NCBI RefSeq assembly: GCF_003947455.1
Contig: NZ_QHJH01000019.1
Span: 1 to 64,000 of the forward strand
Reading direction: 5' to 3'
Length of the DNA: 64,000 nucleotides
Origin: Streptomyces sp. WAC 04229
GTDB lineage: Bacteria > Actinomycetota > Actinomycetes > Streptomycetales > Streptomycetaceae
Numbering within the stretch: position 1 is the first letter of the stretch; each line of letters begins with the position of its first letter. Both the position numbers and the translations under genes were made by a program. Positions 8,196 through 15,551 of this stretch are shown one piece after another. The notes beneath the pieces are model-generated. The model saw nothing but the letters and a program-made list of their open reading frames with translations. It was not told the origin of the DNA and ran no database searches.

Positions 8196-8267
8196 TGGAC
8201 GATACTGGGATTGAACCAGTGACCTCTTCCGTGTCAGGGAAGCGCTCTCCCGCTGAGCTAATCGTCC
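8196..8267 (-). tRNA. tRNA-Val (GAC), copy 3
   Basis: Identical to copy 1, including the GGACGAT acceptor stem; anticodon GAC, discriminator A, CCA not encoded. It directly follows tRNA-Cys in the presumed polycistronic transcript read on the minus strand. Confidence 0.95.
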
Positions 8268-8268
8268 T

Positions 8269-8342
8269 TGGAGGTGGAGACGGGATTTGAACCCGTGTAG
8301 ACGGCTTTGCAGGCCGTTGCCTCGCCTCTCGGCCACTCCACC
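8269..8342 (-). tRNA. tRNA-Cys (GCA)
   Basis: Acceptor GGTGGAG pairs with CTCCACC; the anticodon loop is CTGCAAA (GCA); the discriminator is U. The CCA end is encoded (8269-8271), unlike the valine copies. Only 1 nt separates it from tRNA-Val copy 3. Confidence 0.95.
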
Positions 8343-8380
8343 AGGAGTGTAGGAGGTCCGGGAGACCCCCTGTTCCTGCG

Positions 8381-8453
8381 AGCGGACGACGAGGCTCGAA
8401 CTCGCGACCTCAACCTTGGCAAGGTTGCGCTCTACCAACTGAGCTACGTCCGC
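8381..8453 (-). tRNA. tRNA-Gly (GCC)
   Basis: A 73-nt cloverleaf. Acceptor GCGGACG pairs with CGTCCGC; the anticodon loop is TTGCCAA (GCC); the T loop is TTCGAGC. It is the first gene of the minus-strand order Gly-Cys-Val-Val-Val. Confidence 0.95.
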
Positions 8454-8617
8454 CTGTCGGTTCGGTCCGCTTGCGCGGCCCGGCGACGTGATGAACTCTA
8501 GCGGATACCGGGGCCAGTACAAAAACGCGTTTGTGCAGCGTGCTGCGGTGCGTCCGCTCGCGGACCTGGTCAGGGCTCCCGGAAGGACACGTTCGGGTGC
8601 CCTCCGGGACACCGGCC

Positions 8618-8623
8618 TAGACT
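8618..8623 (+). promoter_or_regulatory. TAGACT -10 box placing the pabB transcript start at its GTG
   Basis: TAGACT ends 7 nt before the pabB GTG at 8631, and no ribosome site precedes that codon. This is the spacing expected of a leaderless mRNA. Confidence 0.55.
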
Positions 8624-8630
8624 CGGGCAC

Positions 8631-9683
8631 GTGCACGACCTCCCTCCTCTCGCCCGCTTCGGCGACCGCGTCGCCACCGGTCTCCTCGACGTCACGAGCG
8701 ATCCCGCCGCTCTGGAGTCCGAGGGTTTCTGGGCCGTCTGCGCGGACTTCGAGGGCCGTACGACCTGCGCACGCTTCGCGGACGTACGCACCGAGCCGGT
8801 GCCGGCGCCCGCACCGGGGCGGTGGCCCGGACCGGCCGTCGGTGACTGGACGTCCTCCCTCGACCGCGCCGCGTACACGGCGGCGGTCCGGCGCATCCGC
8901 GAGCACATAGCGGCCGGCGAGGTCTACCAGGCCAACCTCTGCCGGGTCCTCTCGGCGCCCCTCGCCCCCGACGCCGACGTGGACGCCCTCACCGCCCTCC
9001 TGGCCCGGGGCAACCCGGCGCCGTACGCCGGCACGATCCGGCTGCCCGGACACGGCGTCGAGATCGCCACCGCCTCGCCCGAGCTGTTCCTGCGCCGCGA
9101 CGGCCGGACCGTGGAGTCCGGGCCGATCAAGGGGACCGGGCGGACCGAGGGCGACCTGCTGGAGAAGGACTACGCCGAGAACGTCATGATCGTGGACCTG
9201 GTCCGCAACGACGTCGGGCGGGTATGCGCCACGGGCACCGTGACCGTCCCCGACCTGTGCGCCGTCGAGAAGCACCCCGGCCTCGTCCACCTGGTGTCCA
9301 CCGTTCGCGGCGAACTGCGCGCGGACGCCGGCTGGCCCGAGCTGTTCGACGCGGCCTTCCCGCCCGGGTCCGTCACCGGCGCGCCAAAGTCGAGCGCCCT
9401 GCGGATCATCGGTGCCCTGGAGGCCGCGCCGCGCGGCCCGTACTGCGGGGGCGTCGGCTGGGTCGACGCGGACCGGGGCACCGGCGAGCTGGCCGTCGGC
9501 ATCCGGACGTTCTGGACCGACCGGACCGAAGGGCTGCTGCGCTTCGGCACCGGTGCCGGCATCACCTGGGGGTCCGACCCGGACGGCGAATGGCGGGAGA
9601 CCGAACTCAAGGCGTCCCGGCTGCTCGCGGTAGCGTCGGGGGCGTACGAGGTCACCGGAAGTGGAGAGGCGCTACCGACGTGA
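8631..9683 (+). CDS. pabB: Aminodeoxychorismate synthase component I
   Basis: Chorismate-utilising enzyme (350 aa) that makes 4-amino-4-deoxychorismate for folate. The motif is PIKGTGR with Lys167. A Lys here is the signature of ADC synthase, whereas anthranilate synthase has PIAGT, so folate/PABA is favoured over tryptophan. Other family blocks are VYQANLCR, the DLVRNDVGRVC segment and SVTGAPK. It is shorter than the usual ~450 residues, essentially the catalytic core with a reduced N-terminus. There is no glutaminase (pabA) next to it, so the partner must be encoded elsewhere. The stop overlaps the GTG of pabC by 4 nt. Expression may be leaderless. Confidence 0.9.
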   Translation: MHDLPPLARFGDRVATGLLDVTSDPAALESEGFWAVCADFEGRTTCARFADVRTEPVPAPAPGRWPGPAVGDWTSSLDRAAYTAAVRRIREHIAAGEVYQANLCRVLSAPLAPDADVDALTALLARGNPAPYAGTIRLPGHGVEIATASPELFLRRDGRTVESGPIKGTGRTEGDLLEKDYAENVMIVDLVRNDVGRVCATGTVTVPDLCAVEKHPGLVHLVSTVRGELRADAGWPELFDAAFPPGSVTGAPKSSALRIIGALEAAPRGPYCGGVGWVDADRGTGELAVGIRTFWTDRTEGLLRFGTGAGITWGSDPDGEWRETELKASRLLAVASGAYEVTGSGEALPT

Positions 9684-10501
9684 AGATCTGGCTCGACGGC
9701 GGACTGCAGGACATGGATTCCGCCCGCGTCTCCGTCCTCGACCACGGGCTCACCGTGGGCGACGGCATCTTCGAGACGGTGAAGGCGGTGGCCGGCCGGC
9801 CGTTCGCGCTCACCCGCCACCTGGACCGGCTGACCCGCTCTGCCCGCGGCCTGGGCCTGCCCGACCCCGACCTCGACGAGGTCCGCCGCGCCTGCGCCGC
9901 CGTCCTGGCGGCCGACCCGGTGCCGCTGGGACGGCTCCGCATCACCTACACCGGCGGCCACGGCCCCCTCGGCTCCGACCGCGGCGAGCACGGCCCGACC
10001 CTCGTCGTCGCCCTCGGGGAGACGAGCCGCCGCCCCGATTCCACGGCCGTCATCACGGTGCCGTGGACCCGCAACGAACGCGGCGCGCTGACCGGCCTGA
10101 AGACCACCTCCTACGCCGAGAACGTCGTCGCCCTGGCCCGCGCCCGGGAACGGGGCGCCTCGGAGGCGCTGTTCGCCAACACGGTCGGGCAACTCTGCGA
10201 GGGCACCGGCTCCAACGTCTTCGTCGTCCTCGACGGAGAGATCCACACCCCGCCGGTCGCCTCCGGCTGCCTCGCCGGAATCACCCGCGCCCTGGCCGTC
10301 GAGTGGAGCGGCGCCCGCGAGACCGACCTCCCGCTGGACGTCCTGGAACGCGCCGACGAGGTCTTCCTGACCTCCACGCTGCGGGACGTGCAGGCCGTGC
10401 ACCGGGTCGACGACCGCGAACTTCCGGGCGCCCCCGGACCGGTGACCGCCAAGGCCATGCGGGTCTTCGAGGAGCGCTCCGGGGACGACCTGGATCCCTG
10501 A
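9680..10501 (+). CDS. pabC: Aminodeoxychorismate lyase-like PLP enzyme (class IV aminotransferase fold)
   Basis: 273-residue fold-type IV PLP enzyme. The cofactor lysine is Lys141 in LKTTSYAENV. LDHGLTVGDGIFETV near the N-terminus and GTGSNVFVV are further family blocks. Coupled to pabB by a GTGA overlap, it most likely removes pyruvate from aminodeoxychorismate to give p-aminobenzoate. A branched-chain or D-amino-acid aminotransferase role is the sequence-level alternative, but the coupling argues for lyase. The open frame extends upstream inside pabB; GTG 9680 is chosen because homology starts there (KIWLDGG). Confidence 0.85.
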   Translation: MKIWLDGGLQDMDSARVSVLDHGLTVGDGIFETVKAVAGRPFALTRHLDRLTRSARGLGLPDPDLDEVRRACAAVLAADPVPLGRLRITYTGGHGPLGSDRGEHGPTLVVALGETSRRPDSTAVITVPWTRNERGALTGLKTTSYAENVVALARARERGASEALFANTVGQLCEGTGSNVFVVLDGEIHTPPVASGCLAGITRALAVEWSGARETDLPLDVLERADEVFLTSTLRDVQAVHRVDDRELPGAPGPVTAKAMRVFEERSGDDLDP

Positions 10502-10552
10502 GCGCGGATATCGGGCTGCCCTTCTGCCTCTTCGGTGGGTAGAACTGCCCTG

Positions 10553-11377
10553 ATGACCACGACCCTGCGGCCGACCGAGCCGCTCCAGCACGCCGCCGAC
10601 GGGACGCGCTCCCGCCGCTACCAGGTGTGCGTGAACAGCCGCCCCGTCGGCGCCGTACACCTCGGCACCTCGCGCTCCCTGGGCGACTCGGTGGCCGTGA
10701 TCCACCGGCTGCGCATCGACGAACCGGACCGCCGGCGCGGCCGGGGCACGGTGGCCGCGCTCGCCGCCGAGGAGATCGCGCGCGGCTGGGGCTGCCGGCA
10801 GATCGAGGTGGGCGTCGCCGCCGACGCGGAGGCCGGTACCCGCCTCGCGCAGGCGCTCGGGTACGTCCTGCGCAACCGGGGCATGACCAAGCAGCTGGGC
10901 GCCACCCCGCCCGCCCTGCCCGCGGGCAGCCGCGCCCGGCCGATGACACCGGACGAGTTCGACGCCTGGAAGGCCTACGAGTCCGAGCAGTACGCCCGCA
11001 CGTGGATGGAGCGGGGGCTGCCGGAGGCCGAAGCGCGCGCCAAGGCCCGCCGTGACCACGAGGTGCTCCTGCCGCAGGGGCTGGCCACGGAGAACACGCT
11101 GTTCAACGTGTTGGAGCACGAGGGGACCAGGGTCGGGATCCTCTGGCTCGCGCTGCACGAGGACCGGGCCTTCGTCTTCGACGTCGAGGCCGACGAGGCC
11201 CACCGGGGCCGGGGGCACGGGCGCACCCTGATGCTGCTGGCCGAGGGCCGGGCGATCGGCGCCGGCCGGCCCCTGATCGGCCTCAACGTCTTCGCGGGGA
11301 ACACCGCGGCCGAGCGCCTCTACGAGTCGCTCGGCTACCGGACCACGCGGTCCCTGTTCTGCAAACCCCTGCTGTAA
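10553..11377 (+). CDS. GNAT-family N-acetyltransferase with two acetyltransferase domains
   Basis: 274 residues. The C-terminal half has the acetyl-CoA loop (RGRGHGRTLML), followed by LNVFAGNTAAERLYESLGY, typical of active GNAT domains. The N-terminal half looks like a second, more diverged GNAT fold (RRRGRGTVAALAAEEIARGWG, then a LAQALGYVLRN block). The substrate is not predictable. The ATG at 10553 has no good ribosome site; TAGAAC ends 7 nt upstream, so a leaderless start is possible. It converges on the DsbA-like gene. Confidence 0.8.
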   Translation: MTTTLRPTEPLQHAADGTRSRRYQVCVNSRPVGAVHLGTSRSLGDSVAVIHRLRIDEPDRRRGRGTVAALAAEEIARGWGCRQIEVGVAADAEAGTRLAQALGYVLRNRGMTKQLGATPPALPAGSRARPMTPDEFDAWKAYESEQYARTWMERGLPEAEARAKARRDHEVLLPQGLATENTLFNVLEHEGTRVGILWLALHEDRAFVFDVEADEAHRGRGHGRTLMLLAEGRAIGAGRPLIGLNVFAGNTAAERLYESLGYRTTRSLFCKPLL

Positions 11378-11439
11378 GCGCGGTGGCGGACCGGCGCGAC
11401 GCGGGGGTGGACGGTCGGCACGGGACGGCCCTACGCGTC

Positions 11440-11964
11440 TCAGCCCTGCCGCTCGGCCAGCAGCCGGTCGGCGATCTCCTCGATCCGCTCGCGCAGCCCC
11501 TCCTGGCTCTTGCCGCCGTCGAGGCGCTCGCCGCCGATCACGTAGGTCGGCGTACCGGTCACGCCGATCGCCTTGCCCTCGGCCTGGTCGGCGTCGACGA
11601 TCAGGATGTGCCGGCCGTCGACGAGGGCGGTGTCGAACTCCTCCGCGTCCAGTCCGAGGTCGCCCGCGACCTCCACCAGCAGCGCCTCGCCCTTGCGGTC
11701 CAGCTCCGCCACGCGGCCCAGCACGGCCTCGGCGTACGGCCATCCGCTGCCCTGGGCGACGGCCTCCTCGGCGGCCTGCGCGGCGGCGAAGGCGTGCTTG
11801 TGCTTCTCCAGCGGGAAGTGCCGCAGCCGCAGCTCCAGCCGGTCGCCGTAGCGGGCGCGCAGGGCGCGCAGGTCGTCCAGGGCGGCGTGGCAGTCCGGGC
11901 ACTGGAGCTCGCACCAGACGTCGAGTACGGGCGCGGCGGGCCCGGCGGGGGAGGAGTCACTCAT
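11440..11964 (-). CDS. DsbA/FrnE-family thiol oxidoreductase
   Basis: A 174-residue thioredoxin-fold protein. The active site is CPDC (Cys22 and Cys25) in WCELQCPDCH, with an additional Cys18. The cis-proline loop is VTGTPTYVIGG, and the helical insertion typical of DsbA lies between. There is no signal peptide, so it acts in the cytoplasm, closer to FrnE-type than to exported DsbA. GGGAGG lies about 10 nt before the ATG. Known relatives catalyse disulfide or isomerase chemistry; the substrate is unknown. Confidence 0.85.
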   Translation of the reverse strand: MSDSSPAGPAAPVLDVWCELQCPDCHAALDDLRALRARYGDRLELRLRHFPLEKHKHAFAAAQAAEEAVAQGSGWPYAEAVLGRVAELDRKGEALLVEVAGDLGLDAEEFDTALVDGRHILIVDADQAEGKAIGVTGTPTYVIGGERLDGGKSQEGLRERIEEIADRLLAERQG

Positions 11965-12153
11965 GCCCCCATCCTCCCAGCCCACGGGGCGGCGCCCCGA
12001 CCGCGGCCCTCCTCCTCCACCGGCACCTGGGGAGGAGCCGACCCGGAGATCTCCCTGATCTCGGGCCACGGCATGGCCCCACCGCGTGCGGGCGGTGCAG
12101 GATGGAAGGGACGAAGTACTCATGCCCGACCTGGCCCAGCTCTGGAGGACCGG

Positions 12154-12603
12154 ATGATTGCCGAGACCGTCTGCTCCGCGGTGTCCGCGGCGGGCCTGGG
12201 CATCGCGGCGGTCACCGCGTACCGCAGGCGTTTCCTCACCGCCGTCCGTGTCGCCGCCTACGCGCTGGTGCCGATCGGCCTGGTGATGACCGGGGTCGTG
12301 GAGTGGCTGGCCGACACCGCCTTCAGCCCGGTGGCCTGGGCCGGATTCGGAGTCCTGGGCGTGGCCTGGGTGCTCTTCATGATCACGCGCACGGTCGAGC
12401 GCCGCCGCGGCGGCACCCGCAAGGAGCGCAAGCAGGCCAGGGCGGCGGCACGGCGCGACGCGGTGGCGCCTGGCGCCTCCGCACCCTCGCTGGGCGCCGG
12501 TGCGAGCCCGGCCGCCAAGCCCGCGCCCAAGCCGGCGAACGCCTCCCGTGGTGAGGACGACTTCAGCGACATCGAGGCCATCCTCAAGAAGCACGGCATA
12601 TGA
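12154..12603 (+). CDS. Small membrane protein with basic, Ala/Pro-rich tail (149 aa)
   Basis: Residues 1-80 contain hydrophobic segments consistent with two or three membrane helices (AYALVPIGLVMTGVVEWLA and AWAGFGVLGVAWVLFMI). Next comes a strongly basic stretch (RRRGGTRKERKQARAAARR), then an Ala/Pro-rich linker and a final acidic helix (DDFSDIEAILKKHGI). GGAGG lies 6 nt before the ATG. I do not recognise the family. The charged C-terminal helix after a flexible linker suggests a protein-binding tail, which is inference. Confidence 0.7.
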   Translation: MIAETVCSAVSAAGLGIAAVTAYRRRFLTAVRVAAYALVPIGLVMTGVVEWLADTAFSPVAWAGFGVLGVAWVLFMITRTVERRRGGTRKERKQARAAARRDAVAPGASAPSLGAGASPAAKPAPKPANASRGEDDFSDIEAILKKHGI

Positions 12604-13035
12604 CCCCCGTCGCCCCGGGCTGAAACGACACAGCGGTCCGAGGCCGACAGCGCGTGCTCCGTAACGATCACTATCCGACCGGACATTGCGACATTCAACG
12701 AACTCCCGGTCGTTACGGGCGTGTTGATCGCGACGGCCGGCTCCGCTGCGTCATCATCGCCGCGAGATGCCGGACACCACTCAGCTGGATCCCCAGCTGG
12801 ACACGAGACAGAGCGAAACCGCGCGGACACGGAGTGAACCACGCGGCTGCCTCTTCGCCCTTTCCCAGCCACCGCTCATGATCTTCCTAGCGGTGATCGG
12901 GTGTCTGCTGCTCATGGCTGCGTTGCACGATCTGCTGTTGCTGTGAGCCGTACCCGCGCTCCCCGGCGCCACCCGCCGGGGGCCGCGACACACCACGCGG
13001 GCGTGTCCACGCACCCGCCCGGCCGCGCCGACGGC
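12604..13035. other. Long intergenic region with nested dyad symmetry and a possible micro-ORF
   Basis: About 430 bases. GTAACG (12661-12666) and CGTTAC (12711-12716) are reverse complements, as are CGACCGG (12676-12682) and CCGGTCG (12706-12712) nested inside them. A 22-codon hydrophobic reading frame lies at 12878-12946. An 8-bp hairpin (12961-12981) lies downstream of the minus-strand CGNR gene and may terminate it. No ordinary gene is convincing. Confidence 0.4.
12878..12946 (+). CDS. Possible micro-ORF: 22-residue hydrophobic peptide
   Basis: ATG at 12878, TGA at 12944-12946. Nearly every residue after the Met is hydrophobic (MIFLAVIG, then LLLMAAL), with one His-Asp pair near the end: a single membrane helix. 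There is no clear ribosome site. The codons include CTA and two TTG, rare in Streptomyces, and the local GC is lower than in the neighbours. It could be chance. Confidence 0.25.
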   Translation: MIFLAVIGCLLLMAALHDLLLL

Positions 13036-13596
13036 TCAGCCCGCGGCCTCCTTGCGCCGGGCCCGGTAGGCCGCCACGTGCAAACGGTTTCCGCACGTCC
13101 GGCTGTCGCAGTACCGCCGCGACCGGTTGCGGGAGAGATCGACGAAGGCGCGCCGGCAGTCGGGGGCCTCGCAGCGCCGCAGCCGCTCCTGCTCGCCGGC
13201 GACCACGAAGAAGGCCAGGGCCATCCCGCAGTCGGCGGCCAGGTGGTCCGCGACGGAGGCGCCGGGCGCGAAGTAGTGGATGTGCCAGTCGTAGCCGTCG
13301 TGGTCGGTGAGACGGGGCGTGGTGCCGGCGGCCGCGACCAGGTCGTTGATCAGTCCGGCGGCGGCCCGGGCGTCGGGAGCCGCGAAGACCGCGGCGAACC
13401 TCCCGCGGATCTTGAGGACCGCCGAGAGGTCGAGTTCCGAGAGCACACCGACGTCGCTGATTTCGTGCGTTCCCACGAATTCCTGGAGGGCGGCGACGTC
13501 CGGCAGCCCGTCCGGAGCCGTGTCGTCCTCCGGTACGGAGTTCACCAGATCGACCACGGTGTCGAGCGCGCACCGGGTGTCGTGGGTGATCAGCAC
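13036..13596 (-). CDS. CGNR zinc-finger / ABATE-domain putative transcriptional regulator
   Basis: 186 residues. The first ~130 form the ABATE-type ligand-sensing domain (stress-induced, antibiotic-associated family). The C-terminal ~45 residues form the CGNR zinc finger: RRCEAPDCRRAFVDLSRNRSRR followed by YCDSRTCGNR, giving four zinc-liganding cysteines and the diagnostic CGNR. The finger is presumed to bind DNA. The gene stands alone on the minus strand downstream of ssgB; no direct target is visible. Confidence 0.85.
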   Translation of the reverse strand: MLITHDTRCALDTVVDLVNSVPEDDTAPDGLPDVAALQEFVGTHEISDVGVLSELDLSAVLKIRGRFAAVFAAPDARAAAGLINDLVAAAGTTPRLTDHDGYDWHIHYFAPGASVADHLAADCGMALAFFVVAGEQERLRRCEAPDCRRAFVDLSRNRSRRYCDSRTCGNRLHVAAYRARRKEAAG

Positions 13597-13872
13597 ACTT
13601 AGCTCCCTGGCCTGGGGTCGGGCGGGCGCCCGCCGATGCTGGCCGATGGTAGTGCCATCCGCGGCGGGCGGACCGGCCGCGATCGCGTCCCCGGCCGCCG
13701 GTTGCCCCTACAACGCGGTCGCACCGGCCTTCGTTCCCCGGCGGGGACGCGCGTCGGCGCCGTCCCCGCGGAGAACCGCGGCGACGACGCCGTGTGTGCC
13801 GTATGCGGTTGTCCCGGCCCGTGCCGTCACCCCGAGTCGACGGCGACGGGCGGCTTCACGCGGAGCCCCTCC
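13597..13872. other. Intergenic region between CGNR regulator and ssgB
   Basis: Downstream of ssgB and upstream of the CGNR gene (both minus strand). I find no gene, no strong hairpin and no clear promoter, although the promoter of the CGNR gene should lie here. Confidence 0.35.
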
Positions 13873-14286
13873 CTAGCTTTCCGCCAGGATGTGCGAGAGC
13901 TCCTGATCGAGATCGAAGTGCCGGTGCTCCGTGCCGGGGGGCACGGCGGCGTCTGTGCGCTTCAGGAAGGACTCCAGGGCCCTCGCGGGGGCCTCGAGCA
14001 GTGCCTCGCCCTCCGGAGAGCTGAGAGCGATGCACACGACGCCCTGGCCGTGACTGCGGGACGGCCAGACACGGACGTCGCCGGTCCCGGTGGGACGGTG
14101 GAGACCTTCGGCGAGGAGGTCGCGGGCGAACACCCACTCGACGGTTTCCTCGGCTCCGGTGTGGAAGGTGGCGTGCACGGCGTAGGGGTCGGCCGTGTCG
14201 TACCGCAGGCCTGCGGGGACAGGCAGGGAGGACTCGCTCGACACAACGAGGCGCAGGTGCAGCTCGCAGCTGACCGTGGTGTTCAT
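13873..14286 (-). CDS. ssgB: Sporulation cell-division activator SsgB
   Basis: 137 residues, the exact length of Streptomyces SsgB, starting MNTTVSCELHLRLVV. The SsgA-like (SALP) family is restricted to sporulating actinomycetes. SsgB positions FtsZ at future septum sites in aerial hyphae, being recruited by SsgA. Visible family blocks are DPYAVHATFHTGAEETVEW, FARDLLAEG, GDVRVWPSRS and VCIALSSPEG. The ATG at 14286 is chosen over upstream in-frame codons from length and conserved start. A sigma-H-like promoter may lie at 14348-14371 (GTTT, 14 nt, GGTGGC on the minus strand). ssgB in S. coelicolor (SCO1541) is known to depend on sigma H. Confidence 0.97.
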   Translation of the reverse strand: MNTTVSCELHLRLVVSSESSLPVPAGLRYDTADPYAVHATFHTGAEETVEWVFARDLLAEGLHRPTGTGDVRVWPSRSHGQGVVCIALSSPEGEALLEAPARALESFLKRTDAAVPPGTEHRHFDLDQELSHILAES

Positions 14287-14347
14287 AAGCGCCAGGGCCT
14301 TTCGCTCAGTGTGCGCTCGGGGATTCGCACGTCGGCGAAATCGACAT

Positions 14348-14371
14348 GCCACCTACGGTGCCGTTGTAAAC
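14348..14371 (-). promoter_or_regulatory. Candidate stress-sigma (sigma H-type) promoter of ssgB
   Basis: On the minus strand GTTT (14371-14368) is followed after 14 nt by GGTGGC (14353-14348), a partial match to the GTTT/GGGTAY layout. This predicts a start about 55 nt before the ssgB ATG. A TTACGTAA palindrome (14395-14402) lies just upstream. Confidence 0.4.
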
Positions 14372-14463
14372 CCCTCTGAGTGTTTTGCGTGTGTTTACGT
14401 AACTCTTCCGGCCGAGTGATCGTTCGAGTCCTGCGCCCATTCCGGTGACAGGTTTCGCTCGGG

Positions 14464-14469
14464 TAGTGT
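14464..14469 (+). promoter_or_regulatory. TAGTGT -10 box close to the 14478 start
   Basis: TAGTGT ends 8 nt before the ATG at 14478, with no ribosome site between: a possible leaderless promoter, divergent from ssgB. Confidence 0.4.
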
Positions 14470-14477
14470 TTGGCCGT

Positions 14478-14930
14478 ATGAACACGGGGAGTAACAAGCC
14501 CGGCGAGGGTGCCGTGGCGGAAGACCGTACGGGGACGGACGACGCCACGGGCGAGCGTGCGCTCGGCTCGCGGGCACCGGATTTCATCAAGGCGCGCCGC
14601 GCCCTGCACCTGAGCTGGCAGGTCGGCGTGTTCATCGTCGGCCTGGCCGTGGTGGTGGCCGGCATCATCATGCTGCCGCTGCCCGGACCGGGCTGGGTCG
14701 TGATCTTCGGAGGCATGGCGATCTGGGCGACCGAGTTCGTCTGGGCCCAGCTGGTGCTGCGCTGGACCAAGCGCAAGGTCACCGAGGCGGCTCAGCGCGC
14801 CCTCGACCCCAGGGTGCGCCGCAGGAACATCATCCTGACCTCGGTCGGGGTGGTGATCTTCGCCGTGCTCGCCGGGATCTACCTGTGGAAGTTCGGCCTC
14901 GAGTTGCCCTGGAAGATCAAGGACCAGTGA
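14478..14930 (+). CDS. TIGR02611-type (PGPGW motif) integral membrane protein
   Basis: 150 residues. A hydrophilic acidic N-terminus of about 45 residues is followed by a membrane helix (VGVFIVGLAVVVAGIIMLPL), the diagnostic PLPGPGWVVIFGG turn, a second segment and a C-terminal helix (IILTSVGVVIFAVLAGIYLW). The family is actinobacterial and of unknown function. It is transcribed divergently from ssgB, and the tRNA-Val gene follows 80 nt after its stop. Confidence 0.8.
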   Translation: MNTGSNKPGEGAVAEDRTGTDDATGERALGSRAPDFIKARRALHLSWQVGVFIVGLAVVVAGIIMLPLPGPGWVVIFGGMAIWATEFVWAQLVLRWTKRKVTEAAQRALDPRVRRRNIILTSVGVVIFAVLAGIYLWKFGLELPWKIKDQ

Positions 14931-15009
14931 CCGCCCGCGACGGGCGCGGTGCCCCGGTACCGCCTGGTCACGGGCGCCTCTGACATGGGGTAATGTTCTT
15001 CCTGCGTCC

Positions 15010-15081
15010 GGGCGATTAGCTCAGTGGGAGAGCGCTTCGTTCACACCGAAGAGGTCACTGGTTCGAACCCAGTATCGCCCA
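15010..15081 (+). tRNA. tRNA-Val (CAC), copy 1
   Basis: 72 nt. Acceptor GGGCGAT pairs with ATCGCCC; the anticodon loop is TTCACAC (CAC); the T loop is TTCGAAC; the discriminator is A. It is identical to the copy at 22738-22809. Confidence 0.95.
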
Positions 15082-15094
15082 CCGGATCATCAGG

Positions 15095-15124
15095 CGGCCC
15101 GGCTCACGATCGTGAGCCGGGCCG
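15095..15124 (+). terminator. Terminator after tRNA-Val, 13-bp stem
   Basis: Arms 15095-15107 and 15112-15124 are perfect complements with a GATC loop, followed by TTCTGT. It lies 14 nt after the tRNA. Confidence 0.8.
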
Positions 15125-15459
15125 TTCTGTCGTGCCCGTCCTCCGGTGTGCGGGCCCGCGTCCGCCGCCCGGCGCGTACGCGCCCGTCACCTGGTGCGTA
15201 CGTGTCCGCCCTCGGCGGGTCCGGCCCGGGTCTGCCGGTCGCTCCCGGTGTCCGCCGGCGCGCCCGCGCGACGGTTCCGTTTCCGGGTGCCGTCATCCAA
15301 CCGTGACCTTCCGCGGCCCGCGCGCCGGCGGGCCACCCGGTGTTCGGCCCGTCGGCCGCGCGGCGCCCACCTGGCTCTTCTCGGGCGCTTCCGCCGCCAC
15401 CCCCGAAACGGTTCCTGCGGCTCGTCGCGCCGGGCGCCGGTAAATTCCTGTCCGAATCG
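15125..15459. other. Non-coding stretch between tRNA-Val terminator and transporter promoter
   Basis: About 335 GC-rich bases. No open frame here has coding character or a ribosome site. I see nothing functional until the promoter at 15460. Confidence 0.4.
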
Positions 15460-15488
15460 TTGACGCGCTTCCGGGCCCTCCGTACCTT
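15460..15488 (+). promoter_or_regulatory. Promoter of the sugar-uptake operon
   Basis: TTGACG (15460-15465) and TACCTT (15483-15488) are separated by 17 bp, a good vegetative promoter. The predicted start near 15495 falls at the edge of two LacI-type palindromes. Confidence 0.65.
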
Positions 15489-15496
15489 GTGCCAGC

Positions 15497-15519
15497 AAGC
15501 GCTTACTTGAAACGATTCA
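15497..15519. promoter_or_regulatory. Two adjacent LacI-family-type operators
   Basis: AAGCGCTT (15497-15504) is a perfect palindrome with a CG centre. TGAAACGATTCA (15508-15519) is a palindrome with one mismatch and the same CG centre. Their centres are 13 bp apart, right at the predicted transcription start, the position of repressor sites for carbohydrate operons. No LacI gene is nearby. Confidence 0.5.
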
Positions 15520-15551
15520 TGAGGCGAAGGCCGCGTCGCGGGGAGGCTCGT

